Shown: positions 16,333-25,738, counted from the stretch's first letter. The stretch is DNA of 64,000 nt from Hyphomonas sp. (GCF_013823385.1 NZ_PNMA01000016.1:20989-84988), one strand, 5' to 3'. Notes: generated by a model not told the origin, from the sequence alone. Program-made: numbers and translations.

Positions 16333-17742
16333 ATGACCGAAAAGAATCGCTACTTCTTCTGTGGCATTGGCGGCTCCGGCATGTTGCCGCTGGCGCTCAT
16401 CCTGCTCGATCAGGGCCATGTCATCGAGGGCTCGGATCGCTCCCTCGATCAGGGGCGCACGCCGGCGAAGTTTGACTATCTGCGCGCGCGCGGCATCCGC
16501 CTGTATCCGCAGGATGGCAGCGGCGTGACCCGCCCGGATCAGGTCGTCGTCGCGTCGGCCGCCGTGGAAGACACCGTGCCCGATATTGCCGCCGCCCTGC
16601 GCGTCGGCGCAAAGCGGATGAGCCGGGCGCAGATGCTCTCGGCAATCTTCAACGCCGCGCCCACGGCCATCGGCGTGGCGGGCACGAGCGGCAAATCCAC
16701 CACCACCGGCATGATCGCCTGGATACTCCACGCGACGGGCAAAAGCCCGACCGTGATGAACGGCGCCGTGATGAAGAATTTCCAGACGCCAGACGCCCTC
16801 TTCGCCAGCTCCCTCGTCGGCACCAGCGGCATCTTCGTCTCCGAAGTGGACGAAAGCGATGGCTCGATTGCGGGGTATAATCCGCGCGTCGCGGTCGTCT
16901 CCAACATCTCGCTCGACCATAAATCCATGGACGAGCTGCGCGCGCTCTTTGGCGGCTTCGCGGCGCGGGCCGAAACGGTCGTACTGAACCTCGACAATGA
17001 CGAGACCGCGCGGATGGCAGCAGACTTTCCGGATGCCATCACCTACAGCCTCGAGACCCCCGCCGCCCACCTCACAGCGCGGGAGATCGCGCCCGCGCCG
17101 ACGCACATCACTTTCTCCGTACACGACCAAAAAAGCGGCGAGACCGCTTCCATCCGCCTCGCCACGCCGGGCCGCCACAACGTCTCCAATGCCCTGGCCG
17201 CCATCGCCGCCAGCCTTGCCTGCGGCGTCACACTCGCCGAAGCAGCAGAGGCGCTCGGCAGCTTCGCCGGCATCTCCCGCCGCTTCGATGTGATCGGCAC
17301 GGAAGGCGGCGTCACCGTGATCGATGATTTCGGCCACAACCCGGACAAGATCGCCGCCACCCTGCGCACGGTAAACCAGTTCCCCGGCCGCGTGCTGGTG
17401 ATGTTCCAGCCCCATGGCTTCGGCCCCCTGCGCAACATGCGCCGGGAATTTGCCGCCTGCTTTGCGGAAAATCTCGACCCCGAAGACATCCTCCTGATGC
17501 CGGAACCGGCTTACTTTGGCGGCACGGTCGACCGCTCCGTCGGCAGCCAGGATCTTGCCGCAGACATCCGCGCCCTTGGCCGCCACGCCGAGGCGCTGGG
17601 CGATCGGGCTGCCTGCGGCGCCCGCCTTCTGGAGCTGGCTGAGCCGGGAGACCGTATCCTCGTCATGGGCGCGCGCGATGACACCCTCACCCTCTTTGCG
17701 CAGGAGTTGCTGGCGAGCCTCAAGGCGCGGCCGAAGGGGTAA
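16333..17742 (+). CDS. Mur ligase family protein (MurC/Mpl type)
   Basis: A 469-aa three-domain Mur ligase. The N-terminal Rossmann part opens with FFCGIGGSGMLPLA (compare GIGGxGM of MurC), the ATP P-loop is GVAGTSGKSTTTGMIAW (about 114-130), the central domain has SEVDESDGSIAGYNPRVAVVSNISLDH, and the C-terminal domain IDDFGHNPDKIAATL. It should join an amino acid or peptide to UDP-MurNAc. It stands outside any dcw cell-division cluster and opposite an LD-carboxypeptidase, so a recycling role like Mpl (tripeptide ligation) is plausible, yet DESDGS looks more MurC-like. Substrate cannot be decided from motifs alone. A palindromic terminator follows directly. Confidence 0.8.
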   Translation: MTEKNRYFFCGIGGSGMLPLALILLDQGHVIEGSDRSLDQGRTPAKFDYLRARGIRLYPQDGSGVTRPDQVVVASAAVEDTVPDIAAALRVGAKRMSRAQMLSAIFNAAPTAIGVAGTSGKSTTTGMIAWILHATGKSPTVMNGAVMKNFQTPDALFASSLVGTSGIFVSEVDESDGSIAGYNPRVAVVSNISLDHKSMDELRALFGGFAARAETVVLNLDNDETARMAADFPDAITYSLETPAAHLTAREIAPAPTHITFSVHDQKSGETASIRLATPGRHNVSNALAAIAASLACGVTLAEAAEALGSFAGISRRFDVIGTEGGVTVIDDFGHNPDKIAATLRTVNQFPGRVLVMFQPHGFGPLRNMRREFAACFAENLDPEDILLMPEPAYFGGTVDRSVGSQDLAADIRALGRHAEALGDRAACGARLLELAEPGDRILVMGARDDTLTLFAQELLASLKARPKG

Positions 17743-17768
17743 AAAACTCCAACGCCGTTGGAGTTTTT
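17742..17768. terminator. Bidirectional palindromic terminator (TTGGAGTTTTT family)
   Basis: AAAAACTCCAACG-C-CGTTGGAGTTTTT is a perfect inverted repeat of 13-bp arms beginning in the Mur ligase stop codon and lying between two convergent genes, with T5 on both strands. Two further GTTGGAG units follow at about 17777-17799. The same arm recurs at 26512-26576. Confidence 0.75.
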
Positions 17769-17821
17769 GCCCCGCTCGTTGGAGGATTGGTTGGAGTTTT
17801 TTGAGGACTTTGAGGGCGTTT

Positions 17822-18586
17822 TCAGCCCCCGCCGCCCTGCCCGATATAGCCGAGCGTGGTGGCCAGGCGGATCGTCTGCGAGCGGCCAGAAACGCCGAGC
17901 TTCCGGCTGGCATTGGTCATGTGAAAGCGCACAGTCGGGGCCGAAACGCCCATGATGGTGGCGATTTCGGCGTCGGTTTTGCCTGCCGCCGCCCATTTCA
18001 GGCACTGGGCTTCGCGGCGGGTAAACTCCACCAGCTCCGTAGCGGCCGCCGGCAGCGCCGCGTCGCGGTAAGCCGACAGGAAGCGCAGGGCCAGCAGGTA
18101 AAGCGCCGCCCCGTGTTCCTTGAAAATACGGGAAATATCGGCTGACGCGTCGTCCGTCGCCCAGACTATGGCGCCAATCACGCCCATCGGGGAATGGATC
18201 GGCGCAATGATCGCCCCTTCCACCCCGTAGGAGCCATAGGCGTCCGGATCGATGTGCTGGTTGACGCCGTCGAGCGCGCGCACCTGCCGCCAGCTGTGCA
18301 TCTTACCCTCTTGATAAAAAAAGGGTTCTCCGCAGACGCGCACAACGCGGATGATGCCCGCGCGCAGGGCAAAGGCCCGGTCTTTCCAGTAGGCGAGGTT
18401 CGGGTCTACCCAGCGGAACACCGTCTCGGCCAGCGGCCGGCCATCATCGCCCACCACCGGCGAGGGGTCGGAAATGTCCGCGCTGACGGCGATATAGGGC
18501 AGGCCAATATCCCGCCCGGCCTGGTCGATCTCCCGCGCCAGGCGCATGACCTCGCCGAATGCCGGTTCGCGGCCGTCGCTGTCCAT
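17822..18586 (-). CDS. LuxR-family transcriptional regulator
   Basis: A 254-aa regulator with an N-terminal autoinducer-binding-like domain and a C-terminal GerE/LuxR helix-turn-helix. The N-domain shows FRWVDPNLAYWKDRAF and YGVEGAIIAPIHSPMGVIGAIVWA, close to LuxR-type sensors; the HTH is TRREAQCLKWAAAGKTDAEIATIMGVSAPTVRFHM. I start it at ATG 18586; the ORF-track GTG at 18700 would overlap the divergent acyl-CoA dehydrogenase by 19 nt and its ribosome-binding site. No luxI-like synthase gene is in the window, so it may be a LuxR solo. It is divergent from the dehydrogenase gene and could control it. Confidence 0.83.
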   Translation of the reverse strand: MDSDGREPAFGEVMRLAREIDQAGRDIGLPYIAVSADISDPSPVVGDDGRPLAETVFRWVDPNLAYWKDRAFALRAGIIRVVRVCGEPFFYQEGKMHSWRQVRALDGVNQHIDPDAYGSYGVEGAIIAPIHSPMGVIGAIVWATDDASADISRIFKEHGAALYLLALRFLSAYRDAALPAAATELVEFTRREAQCLKWAAAGKTDAEIATIMGVSAPTVRFHMTNASRKLGVSGRSQTIRLATTLGYIGQGGGG

Positions 18587-18681
18587 CAAAAGAGGCCCTA
18601 TCAATTCCGTCAGCTTGCCTCGCGCTGGCCCGCTTGCTCCAACTTCAGAAAAGCCAAAGATAAAAACCGGGAGGCGACGCA

Positions 18682-19857
18682 ATGAACCTAGATCTGTCAC
18701 CGCAGGATATTGAATTTCAGCAAGAAGTGCGAGCCTTCCTCAAGGACAAGCTGACCCCGGAACTGGCCGCTGCCGGGCGTTTGGCCACCAGTGTCTTCAT
18801 CGAGCCGGAATTCACCCTGCCCTGGCAGCGCATCCTGCATGAACGCGGCTGGGTGGCGCCGCATTGGCCGAAGGAGTATGGCGGCCCCGGCTGGAGCGAG
18901 ATGCAGCGCTATATCTTTGCCAGCGAGTGCGCCCGCGCAGGCGCGCCGGGGCTGGCGCCGATGGGGCTTGGCATGGTGGGCCCCTGCATCATCGGCTACG
19001 GCACGCCGGAGCAGAAAGCCCAATATCTGCCGCGGATTCTGTCGGGCGAAGACTATTGGTGCCAGGGCTATTCGGAGCCGGGATCGGGCTCGGATCTGGC
19101 GTCGTTGCAGCTGCGGGCGGTGAGCGATGGCGACGATTACGTGCTGAACGGCACCAAGATCTGGACCACCCATGCCCATCACGCCAACAAGATGTTCTGC
19201 CTGGTGCGGACTGATCCGGAGGCGAAGCAACAGAAGGGCATCACCTTCCTGCTGCTGGACATGAACACGCCGGGAATCAAGGTCGATCCGATCATCACGC
19301 TGGCGGGGGAGCATGAGCTGAACCAGGTGTTCTTCGATGATGTGCGGGTGCCCAAATCCGGGCGGCTGGGCGAGGAGAATGATGGCTGGTCGGTGGCAAA
19401 ATATCTTTTGGAATTCGAGCGTTCGGGCGGTTCCTCTGCAGGCCTGGAAGCCGGGATCGCGCGGCTGCAGCGTTACGTGACGGGCCTTGGCGACGCGGAC
19501 CTGATGCGCCGGGCGGCGGAGCTGTCCACGCGGCTGGAGGCCATCAAGGGCACCGAGCAGCGCATCCTGTCGGCCGTCTCCAGCGGCAAGCCGCCGGGGC
19601 CGGCCGCATCAATGCTGAAAATTCAACGCACTGAGCTGATGCAGGCGGTGGATGAGGTGGCCGTGATGGCCAATGGCCTCTATGCGGGCGTGCATCAGCT
19701 GGACGCCGTTCACCCCCTTTCCAACACCCCGCCGATCGGGCCGGCAGAGCTGGTGACGGCGATGCCGCGCTACCTCAACAACCGGGCGGGATCGATCTAT
19801 GGCGGGTCGAATGAGGTGCAGCGGGGGATCATCGCCAAGGGAGTTTTGGGACTTTAG
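18682..19857 (+). CDS. Acyl-CoA dehydrogenase
   Basis: A 391-aa FAD-dependent acyl-CoA dehydrogenase. The N-terminal helical domain (QDIEFQQEVRAFLKDKL) leads to the FAD/substrate region YSEPGSGSDLASLQLRAV and KIWTTHAHHANKMFCLVR, and the C-terminal domain ends with YLNNRAGSIYGGSNEVQRGIIAKGVLGL, the family's usual finish. The start follows GGGAGG with 7 nt. Such enzymes remove two hydrogens at C2-C3 of an acyl-CoA and pass electrons to ETF. The specific acyl chain cannot be told. It is divergent from the LuxR gene, and a repeat array separates it from katE. Confidence 0.92.
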   Translation: MNLDLSPQDIEFQQEVRAFLKDKLTPELAAAGRLATSVFIEPEFTLPWQRILHERGWVAPHWPKEYGGPGWSEMQRYIFASECARAGAPGLAPMGLGMVGPCIIGYGTPEQKAQYLPRILSGEDYWCQGYSEPGSGSDLASLQLRAVSDGDDYVLNGTKIWTTHAHHANKMFCLVRTDPEAKQQKGITFLLLDMNTPGIKVDPIITLAGEHELNQVFFDDVRVPKSGRLGEENDGWSVAKYLLEFERSGGSSAGLEAGIARLQRYVTGLGDADLMRRAAELSTRLEAIKGTEQRILSAVSSGKPPGPAASMLKIQRTELMQAVDEVAVMANGLYAGVHQLDAVHPLSNTPPIGPAELVTAMPRYLNNRAGSIYGGSNEVQRGIIAKGVLGL

Positions 19858-19959
19858 GAGAGGGGCGCTTTTTTTTGGCTGGGAGGCCCTGAAGGGGGCA
19901 GAGGCACCGCAAACTACTGAAAAACCGGGACATTTTCGCGACATTTCCGGTCACGCGGC

Positions 19960-20035
19960 GGACAGGGCGTGGACAAATCCGGACAGTTTCGGACAAATCC
20001 GGACACTTTCGGACGCGGCGCGGACAGGCCCGGAC
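19960..20035 (+). promoter_or_regulatory. 10-bp-phased GGACA box array upstream of katE
   Basis: GGAC boxes start at 19960, 19971, 19981, 19991, 20001, 20011, 20022 and 20032, that is, every 10-11 bp over about 75 bp. The core is an exact 20-bp tandem repeat, GGACAAATCCGGACA(G/C)TTTC, twice. The array ends about 100 nt before the katE ATG and is read in the same direction as katE. The GGACAAATC core is shared with the array at 5856-5900. It resembles a multi-site operator for a direct-repeat-binding regulator. Confidence 0.6.
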
Positions 20036-20137
20036 GCTGATGGAACTGATCGGCACTTCCCACGTTACCTGCTTACCAGGGGCGCCGCTCTGCCGCCGCG
20101 CCCGATGGTCTTCAGACAAGCAGGAAGGGAAGCAGCC

Positions 20138-22210
20138 ATGGCACGACGTTCGACGCAATCGGGCAAGGGGAATGGCGGGGAGCTGCATCAGGCGCCTTCC
20201 GGCAAGTCAGGCACTCTGACCACCAATCATGGGGTGCCGGTATCTGACAATCAGAACAGCCTGCGCGCCGGACCGGCCGGCCCTACCCTGCTGGAAGATT
20301 TTGTTCTCAGGGAGAAGATATTCCACTTCGACCATGAGCGTATCCCGGAGCGGATTGTGCATGCCCGTGGCAGCGCGGCGCATGGCTTTTTCGAGTGCAC
20401 GGAGGCGATCCCCTCCCTCAGCCGGGCGAGCCTGTTTGCGGAAAAGGGAAAGAGAACGCCCGTTTTTGCGCGTTTCTCCACCGTGGCCGGCGGCGCAGGA
20501 TCGGTGGACACGCCGCGGGATGTGCGCGGGTTTGCGGTCAAGTTTTACACCGATGAGGGCAACTGGGATCTGGTGGGCAACAATATCCCGGTCTTCTTCA
20601 TTCAGGACGCGATCAAGTTCCCCGACCTCATCCATTCGGTGAAGATGGAAGCAGACCGGGGCTTTCCCCAGGCAGCCAGCGCGCATGATACTTTCTGGGA
20701 TTTCGTATCCCTGATGCCGGAAACCCTGCACACCATGATCTGGGCGATGTCCGACCGGGCGATCCCGCGCTCCTACCGCATGATGCAGGGCTTTGGCGTT
20801 CACACATTCCGGCTGGTGAATGCGAAGGGAAAATCGACATTCGTGAAGTTCCACTGGAAACCGAAACTCGGCGTACAGTCTCTGATCTGGGACGAATCCA
20901 ACAAGCTGCAGGGCGCCGACAATGACTTTCACCGGCGAGACCTGTGGGAAGCCATCGATGCGGGAGATTTCCCGGAATGGGATTTCGGCATCCAGATAAT
21001 CCCGGACAAGCTGGCGGCAGAACTGCCCTATAACATTCTGGACGCCACCAAGATTGTGCCGGAAGAAATTGCCCCTGTACGGATTATCGGCCGCATGGTG
21101 CTCAACCGCAATCCGGACAACCACTTCGCCGAAACCGAACAGGCAGCGTTCCTGCCCTCGAATGTTGTGCCCGGCATCGACTTCACCAATGATCCGCTTC
21201 TTCAGGGACGGCTGTTCTCCTATCTCGACACCCAGAAATCCAGGCTGGGCACGACCAATTTCCACCAGATCCCCATCAACGCCCCCAAATGCCCGTTTGC
21301 AAACCTGCAGCGCGACGGGATGATGCAGACACATGTTCACAAGGGGCGGGCGAATTATGAACCCAACTCCCTGGATGAAGCCGGAGAAGACCCCGGCCCG
21401 CGCGCATCTGCCGAAGGCTTCCGGACGTATGCGGACAATACGGAACTTGGCAATGACCCTTCCGAGAAGGTCCGGGTGCGCGATGAGACCTTTGGGGATC
21501 ATTACAGCCAGCCGAGGATGTTCTGGCGGTCGCAGACGGAGAATGAGCAGGCCCACATCGCCTCAGCGCTGGTGTTCGAGCTGTCGAAAGTGGAACTGGA
21601 CCATGTGCGCAAGCGCGTCCTGTCCGTGCTGCGGAATATTGACGAAATGCTGGCGCAGCGGGTGGCTGACGGGCTTGGCACGAAACTTCCGCCCGCCGCG
21701 CCGGCCTTCAAGCCGCCGCTCGACCTTGAGCCTTCAGACGCGCTCTCCATTCAGAAGAACTGGCAGAAGACGCTGAAGGGCCGCAAGGTGGGTATTCTGT
21801 TCTCGGACGGGTCTGACATGGCCACAATCGAGGCCCTGAAAACCGAAATCGAGAGCAAGGGCGGCAGCGTGTTTCTCGTGGCCCCGAAGATCGGCCCGCT
21901 GAAGGTCAAAGGCGGATCGCTCAAGGCAGATGGCCAGCTGGCAGGCTCGCCCTCGATGCTGTTTGACGCCGTGGCGATGGTGCTGATGCCGGATGAAGTG
22001 GCCAAGCTGATGAAAGAGGCCGCTGCGCGCGACTGGGTGCAGAACGCCTATGCGCATCTCAAGGCCATCGGCTATTGCCCCGGCTCCAAGGCCCTGTTGG
22101 AGGATTGCGGGCTGGCGTTTGATGACGGCGTGATCCCGAACGAAAAATTCGTGAAGGCTGCAACCCGGCGATACTGGGACCGCGAGCCCGGATTGCGCGA
22201 TCTGGCATGA
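20138..22210 (+). CDS. katE: Large-subunit catalase (clade 2, HPII type)
   Basis: A 690-aa haem catalase that splits hydrogen peroxide. The distal His lies in [15 protein letters not shown] and the distal Asn in [11 protein letters not shown]; the proximal Tyr is in [14 protein letters not shown]. After about residue 530 comes the extra C-terminal flavodoxin/DJ-1-like domain ([24 protein letters not shown]...) that marks clade 2 enzymes. I start at ATG 20138 (AGGAAGGGAAG before it); the 803-aa ORF-track version runs back through non-coding repeats. It is preceded by the GGACA box array, which suggests regulated expression. Probably cytoplasmic: no signal peptide. Confidence 0.96.
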   Translation: MARRSTQSGKGNGGELHQAPSGKSGTLTTNHGVPVSDNQNSLRAGPAGPTLLEDFVLREKIFHFDHERIPERIVHARGSAAHGFFECTEAIPSLSRASLFAEKGKRTPVFARFSTVAGGAGSVDTPRDVRGFAVKFYTDEGNWDLVGNNIPVFFIQDAIKFPDLIHSVKMEADRGFPQAASAHDTFWDFVSLMPETLHTMIWAMSDRAIPRSYRMMQGFGVHTFRLVNAKGKSTFVKFHWKPKLGVQSLIWDESNKLQGADNDFHRRDLWEAIDAGDFPEWDFGIQIIPDKLAAELPYNILDATKIVPEEIAPVRIIGRMVLNRNPDNHFAETEQAAFLPSNVVPGIDFTNDPLLQGRLFSYLDTQKSRLGTTNFHQIPINAPKCPFANLQRDGMMQTHVHKGRANYEPNSLDEAGEDPGPRASAEGFRTYADNTELGNDPSEKVRVRDETFGDHYSQPRMFWRSQTENEQAHIASALVFELSKVELDHVRKRVLSVLRNIDEMLAQRVADGLGTKLPPAAPAFKPPLDLEPSDALSIQKNWQKTLKGRKVGILFSDGSDMATIEALKTEIESKGGSVFLVAPKIGPLKVKGGSLKADGQLAGSPSMLFDAVAMVLMPDEVAKLMKEAAARDWVQNAYAHLKAIGYCPGSKALLEDCGLAFDDGVIPNEKFVKAATRRYWDREPGLRDLA

Positions 22211-22235
22211 GGAACACAAGTCACCAGAGGCGCAG

Positions 22236-23471
22236 ATGACAAAATCCGGACGGGCCGCCGACACGCGCAAGGACGATCTGCGGACCGGGAAACCCTTCTG
22301 GCTGACGCAGCCCGGCGGCTCTGTGAATTTCAGCGCAGACCCCGGACGCGACCGCGCCGATGTGATCATTGTGGGCGCCGGGATAAGCGGCGCGCTGCTG
22401 GCCGAAGCGCTGACGAGGGCTGGCAAGCGCGTGCTGATCCTCGACCGGCGCGCGCCGGTAAGGGGCTCCACCCCCGCCTCGACCGCGATGATCCAGCATG
22501 AAATCGATGTGCCGCTGAACGACCTGCGCAAACAGATGACGCCGCGCGCGGCCAACGCCGCCTGGCGCCGGTCGGTTCGGGCGGTATCTGACCTGGTGGA
22601 GCTGACCGCTGACCTTACCATCGACTGCCGGATGCAGGCCAAGCCCGCGCTCTATCTGGCCGGCGACCAGATGGACGGCAAGGCGCTGGAGGCCGAGGCG
22701 GCGGCGCGGCGCCGGATTGGCATCCAGGCAGAGTTTCTGAGCCCCGCCCGCCTCCTGGAAACCTATGGGCTGGAGCGCGATGGGGCCATTCTTTCCCACG
22801 ATTCTGCCAGCGCCAATCCGGCGCAGCTTGCCGCCGGCCTGCTGCGCGCTGCCCAGAAGCGGGGCGCCGTAATTGCCGCGCCGGTGGAGGTGAGCGACTT
22901 TGCAGAGCTGCCTTCGGGCGTCGCGCTCGCGACGAAAGACGGCCGCGTGCTGACGGCAGATCATGCCGTGTTCTGCACCGGCTATGAGTTTCTCAAACAG
23001 ATGCAGAGCCCGCAGCACAGGGTGACCTCCACATGGGCCATCGCGACCCGGAAAATCAGGGACATGCCCGGCTGGATGAAGGAGACGATCGTGTGGGAAG
23101 CGTCTGACCCCTACCTCTATTTCAGGGCTGATCAGAGCGGCCGCCTTATCGCGGGCGGGGAGGACGAAGAGACATCGGAGAAGAACAGCCGGCATTCGGT
23201 GCTGCGGCGCAAGGCGCGGGAGATTGCCTCGAAACTCCAGGCGCTGACGGGCATACCCATCGGCAAACCCGATTATCGCTGGGCCGCGCCCTTCAGCGTG
23301 ACGGAGGACGGCCTGCCGATCATTGACCGGGTGGAGGGCCATGAGCGGGTTTATGCCGTGATGGGCTTTGGCGGAAATGGCATCACCTTTTCCATGATCG
23401 CCGCGCAGATTATCGCCGCCGCCATAGACGGCGGGAGGGACCCGGATGCGGGCCTGTTTGCGCTGAGGTGA
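22236..23471 (+). CDS. FAD-dependent oxidoreductase (DAO family)
   Basis: A 411-aa flavoprotein. The dinucleotide motif DVIIVGAGISGALLAEALTRAGKRVLILDRR lies at about 36-66, later than usual because of a polar N-terminal extension. VFCTGYEF and the C-terminal MGFGGNGITFSMIAAQII complete the DadA/glycine oxidase-like pattern. It would oxidise an amine or amino-acid substrate, passing electrons to O2 or the respiratory chain. The gene follows katE by 25 nt and may be cotranscribed, which would fit if its reaction yields hydrogen peroxide for the catalase to remove (inference). Confidence 0.82.
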   Translation: MTKSGRAADTRKDDLRTGKPFWLTQPGGSVNFSADPGRDRADVIIVGAGISGALLAEALTRAGKRVLILDRRAPVRGSTPASTAMIQHEIDVPLNDLRKQMTPRAANAAWRRSVRAVSDLVELTADLTIDCRMQAKPALYLAGDQMDGKALEAEAAARRRIGIQAEFLSPARLLETYGLERDGAILSHDSASANPAQLAAGLLRAAQKRGAVIAAPVEVSDFAELPSGVALATKDGRVLTADHAVFCTGYEFLKQMQSPQHRVTSTWAIATRKIRDMPGWMKETIVWEASDPYLYFRADQSGRLIAGGEDEETSEKNSRHSVLRRKAREIASKLQALTGIPIGKPDYRWAAPFSVTEDGLPIIDRVEGHERVYAVMGFGGNGITFSMIAAQIIAAAIDGGRDPDAGLFALR

Positions 23472-23541
23472 AAGACCGGGGGCGAACGGGCAGCGGCGAG
23501 CCCGCGCTGAGCGGCTATCTTACTGATAATCCAGGAGAAAA

Positions 23542-23617
23542 TGGTGTGCCCAACAGGGTTCGAACCTGTGACCTACTGATTAAAAGTCAGTTGCTCTACC
23601 AGCTGAGCTATGGGCAC
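23542..23617 (-). tRNA. tRNA-Lys (anticodon UUU)
   Basis: On the minus strand GTGCCCA pairs with TGGGCAC, the D arm is GCTCAGCTGGTAGAGC, the anticodon arm is ACTGA-CTTTTAA-TCAGT with TTT as anticodon, and the T arm is ACAGG-TTCGAAC-CCTGT. The 3' CCA is encoded in the DNA, giving 76 nt including CCA. Confidence 0.98.
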
Positions 23618-23732
23618 GAATGACTGGCCGGAACCAATCGAAGCGGCCATTTAGGCCGGGAGTCGGGGCCGGTCAACACTTCCCTGCACGCAGAGGCTTG
23701 ATGTGGCCATATTTTTCACATCTGATTGCCGG

Positions 23733-24344
23733 ATGCGACACATTGCACTGCCTGTTCTGGCCGCCCTGATGCTTTCCGCCTGCGCGAGCGGGGGGCAGAA
23801 TACCTCCGAAAACGGCTCGATGAGCCGCACCATCGGCTCTGCCGCCAGCGATGCGGCCGGCCAGACCCGCGATGGCCTTGCCGGGGCCGCCTCCGCCCCG
23901 CTGGACGACTTCAACCTGCGCCGCCGCGAAATTCCACAGCTTCTGGCGGGCATGGCCTCTCCCTATGGCCCGGAAGAGGAAATGACCTGCGCGCGGATTG
24001 CCATGGACGTGACCGAGCTGGACGCCGTGCTGGGCCGGGACTGGGACAGCGGCACGCCGGACGAGCGGCTGAACAGCGAGATCCTGGCCGATGAGGCTGC
24101 CGATGCGGCGCTCGATACCGTGCGCAATGTGTCGACCGGGTGGATCCCCTTCCGGGGCCTCGTGCGGCAGGCGACCGGCGCGCAAAGCCATGAGAAGAAA
24201 TACAATCAGGCCTTCAAGATCGGCGCCCAGAGGCGGGCGTATCTGAAGGGCTATGGCCAGGCGCTGGGCTGTCCCCTGCCCGCGCAGCCGGATTTCGGCT
24301 CGCTGAAGCTGCTCGAGAAAGACAACAAGATTCAGTATAAGTAG
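23733..24344 (+). CDS. Lipoprotein of unknown function
   Basis: A 203-aa lipoprotein: MRHIALPVLAALMLSAC is a signal peptide with lipobox LSAC. The ATG at 23733 is chosen over the GTG at 23703 because it gives a normal lipoprotein signal. The mature part is Ala/Gly/Ser-rich at first, then LNLRRREIPQLLAGMASPYG-type sequence and a C-terminal stretch VSTGWIPFRGLVRQATGAQSHEKKYNQAFKIGAQRRAYLKGYGQALGC. I do not recognise a domain. Probably attached to the outer membrane. It stands alone between tRNA-Lys and tgt. Confidence 0.8.
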   Translation: MRHIALPVLAALMLSACASGGQNTSENGSMSRTIGSAASDAAGQTRDGLAGAASAPLDDFNLRRREIPQLLAGMASPYGPEEEMTCARIAMDVTELDAVLGRDWDSGTPDERLNSEILADEAADAALDTVRNVSTGWIPFRGLVRQATGAQSHEKKYNQAFKIGAQRRAYLKGYGQALGCPLPAQPDFGSLKLLEKDNKIQYK

Positions 24345-24381
24345 GGTCACGCCCTGAGGGGCTGCGCTAGCCGGCTGGACG

Positions 24382-24464
24382 GCTCATCCTGAGCGAAGTC
24401 GAAGGACGAGCCGGTGCTCGCCCAGCGCTGTGGGGCCATCCTTCGACTTCGCTCAGGATGAGCG
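24382..24464. repeat. Inverted-repeat pair, CATCCTTCGACTTCGCTCAGGATGA family (copy 2)
   Basis: The arms CTCATCCTGAGCGAAGTCGAAGGA and CCATCCTTCGACTTCGCTCAGG flank a 30-nt spacer between the convergent lipoprotein and tgt genes. They have the same sequence as the arms at 14704-14785 but in reversed order. The position suggests a role in ending both transcripts, or simple tolerance of insertion there. Confidence 0.85.
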
Positions 24465-24486
24465 TCTGATTTCGGGCTACCCGCGC

Positions 24487-25632
24487 TTAGCGTTCCGTGC
24501 CCGCCTTGGGTTTTGACTTGGTGTTTTCCCAGCGGGCGGAAAGCTCGGCGCGCAGGGCTTCGAAGCGGCCTTCGGCGATGGCGGTGCGCATCTCGGCCAT
24601 CAGCGCCTGGAAGAAGGCGGTGTTGTGCCAGGAGAGCAGCATGGGGCCGAGATATTCGCCGGCCTTGAAGAGGTGATGCAGGTAAGCGCGGGAATAGTCC
24701 TGGCTGGCGGGGCAATTGATGGCCTCGTCGAGCGGGTTCGTGTCTTCGGCGAATTTGGCGTTGTTGAGATTGAGCGGGCCGTCCCATGTCCAGGCCTGGC
24801 CGTGGCGGCCGGAGCGGGTGGGCAGGACGCAGTCGAACATGTCGATGCCGCGGGCGACGCTCTCTACAAGGTCAATCGGCTTGCCCACACCCATGACATA
24901 GCGGGGCATGGGGTCTGGCAGATGCGGCACGGTCATGTCGATGGTGGCGCACATCTGGTCGTGGCCTTCGCCGACGGCGAGACCGCCGAGCGCGATGCCG
25001 CCGAAGCCCTGCGCGGTGACGCCCTTGGCGGAGCGTTCGCGCAGGTCCGGGAAGTTTGAGCCCTGGATGATGCCGAAGAGGGTTTGGGTGTCGCGGTCTC
25101 CGAAAGCTTCAAGGCTGCGCTCGCCCCATTTGAGGGACAGCTCGAGGCTGCGTTCGGCTTCCTCATGCGTACACGGAAAGTTCGTGCACTCATCAAGCTG
25201 CATGGAGATGTCCGCGCCCAGAAGGTCTGCCTGGATCTCGATGGAACGGGCTGGCGTCAGCCGGTGGGTGGAGCCGTCGATATGGCTCTGGAAGGTGACG
25301 CCGTCGCCGTCCATCTTGCGGAGCTGGGCGAGCGACCAGACCTGGAAGCCGCCAGAGTCTGTCAGCATCGGGCCGGACCAGCCGGAGAATTTATGCAGGC
25401 CGCCCAGCTTCTTGACGCGCTCGGCGCCGGGGCGGAGCATCAGATGGTAGGTGTTGCCGAGGATGATATCGGCCCCTGCCCCTTTGACCTGGTCCATATA
25501 GAGGGCCTTCACCGTGCCGGCGGTGCCGACGGGCATGAAGGCGGGTGTGCGGATGTCGCCGCGCGGGGTTTTCAGGCGCCCGGTGCGCGCCTTGCCCTCG
25601 CGGGCGGAGATTTCAAAGGGGAACGTGGCCAT
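24487..25632 (-). CDS. tgt: Queuine tRNA-ribosyltransferase (TGT)
   Basis: A 381-aa TIM-barrel enzyme that swaps guanine-34 for preQ1 in tRNAs with GUN anticodons. The catalytic region is intact: DSGGFQVWS (Asp nucleophile region), [16 protein letters not shown], and [17 protein letters not shown]. The start is ATG 25632 (MATFPFEIS); the 95 extra residues in the ORF track come from repeat DNA. Oddity: in bacterial TGT a zinc ion is held by C-x-C-x2-C ... H. Here the aligned segment [19 protein letters not shown] keeps only the middle Cys (Ile and Ser replace the others), while His in [10 protein letters not shown] remains. The rest is so well conserved that the gene is surely real; the zinc site is the question. 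Confidence 0.95.
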   Translation of the reverse strand: MATFPFEISAREGKARTGRLKTPRGDIRTPAFMPVGTAGTVKALYMDQVKGAGADIILGNTYHLMLRPGAERVKKLGGLHKFSGWSGPMLTDSGGFQVWSLAQLRKMDGDGVTFQSHIDGSTHRLTPARSIEIQADLLGADISMQLDECTNFPCTHEEAERSLELSLKWGERSLEAFGDRDTQTLFGIIQGSNFPDLRERSAKGVTAQGFGGIALGGLAVGEGHDQMCATIDMTVPHLPDPMPRYVMGVGKPIDLVESVARGIDMFDCVLPTRSGRHGQAWTWDGPLNLNNAKFAEDTNPLDEAINCPASQDYSRAYLHHLFKAGEYLGPMLLSWHNTAFFQALMAEMRTAIAEGRFEALRAELSARWENTKSKPKAGTER

Positions 25633-25738
25633 GGGGCGGGCGTATAGGCGCGCGGGGGCGCGAAGCCAAGGGGGACGGCTGCGCGGGCGGCCGGAACGCG
25701 CGGGGGCGCGGCCGGTGTTTGCCTTTTTATTGAAAGGT

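Noticed and set aside
16210-17913. 567-aa ORF on the minus strand
   Set aside because: Antisense to the Mur ligase gene, no motif, low-complexity composition.
19799-20137. N-terminal extension of katE in the ORF track
   Set aside because: Runs through the 3' end of the acyl-CoA dehydrogenase gene and the GGACA repeat array; the ATG at 20138 has a strong ribosome-binding site and the family's normal start.
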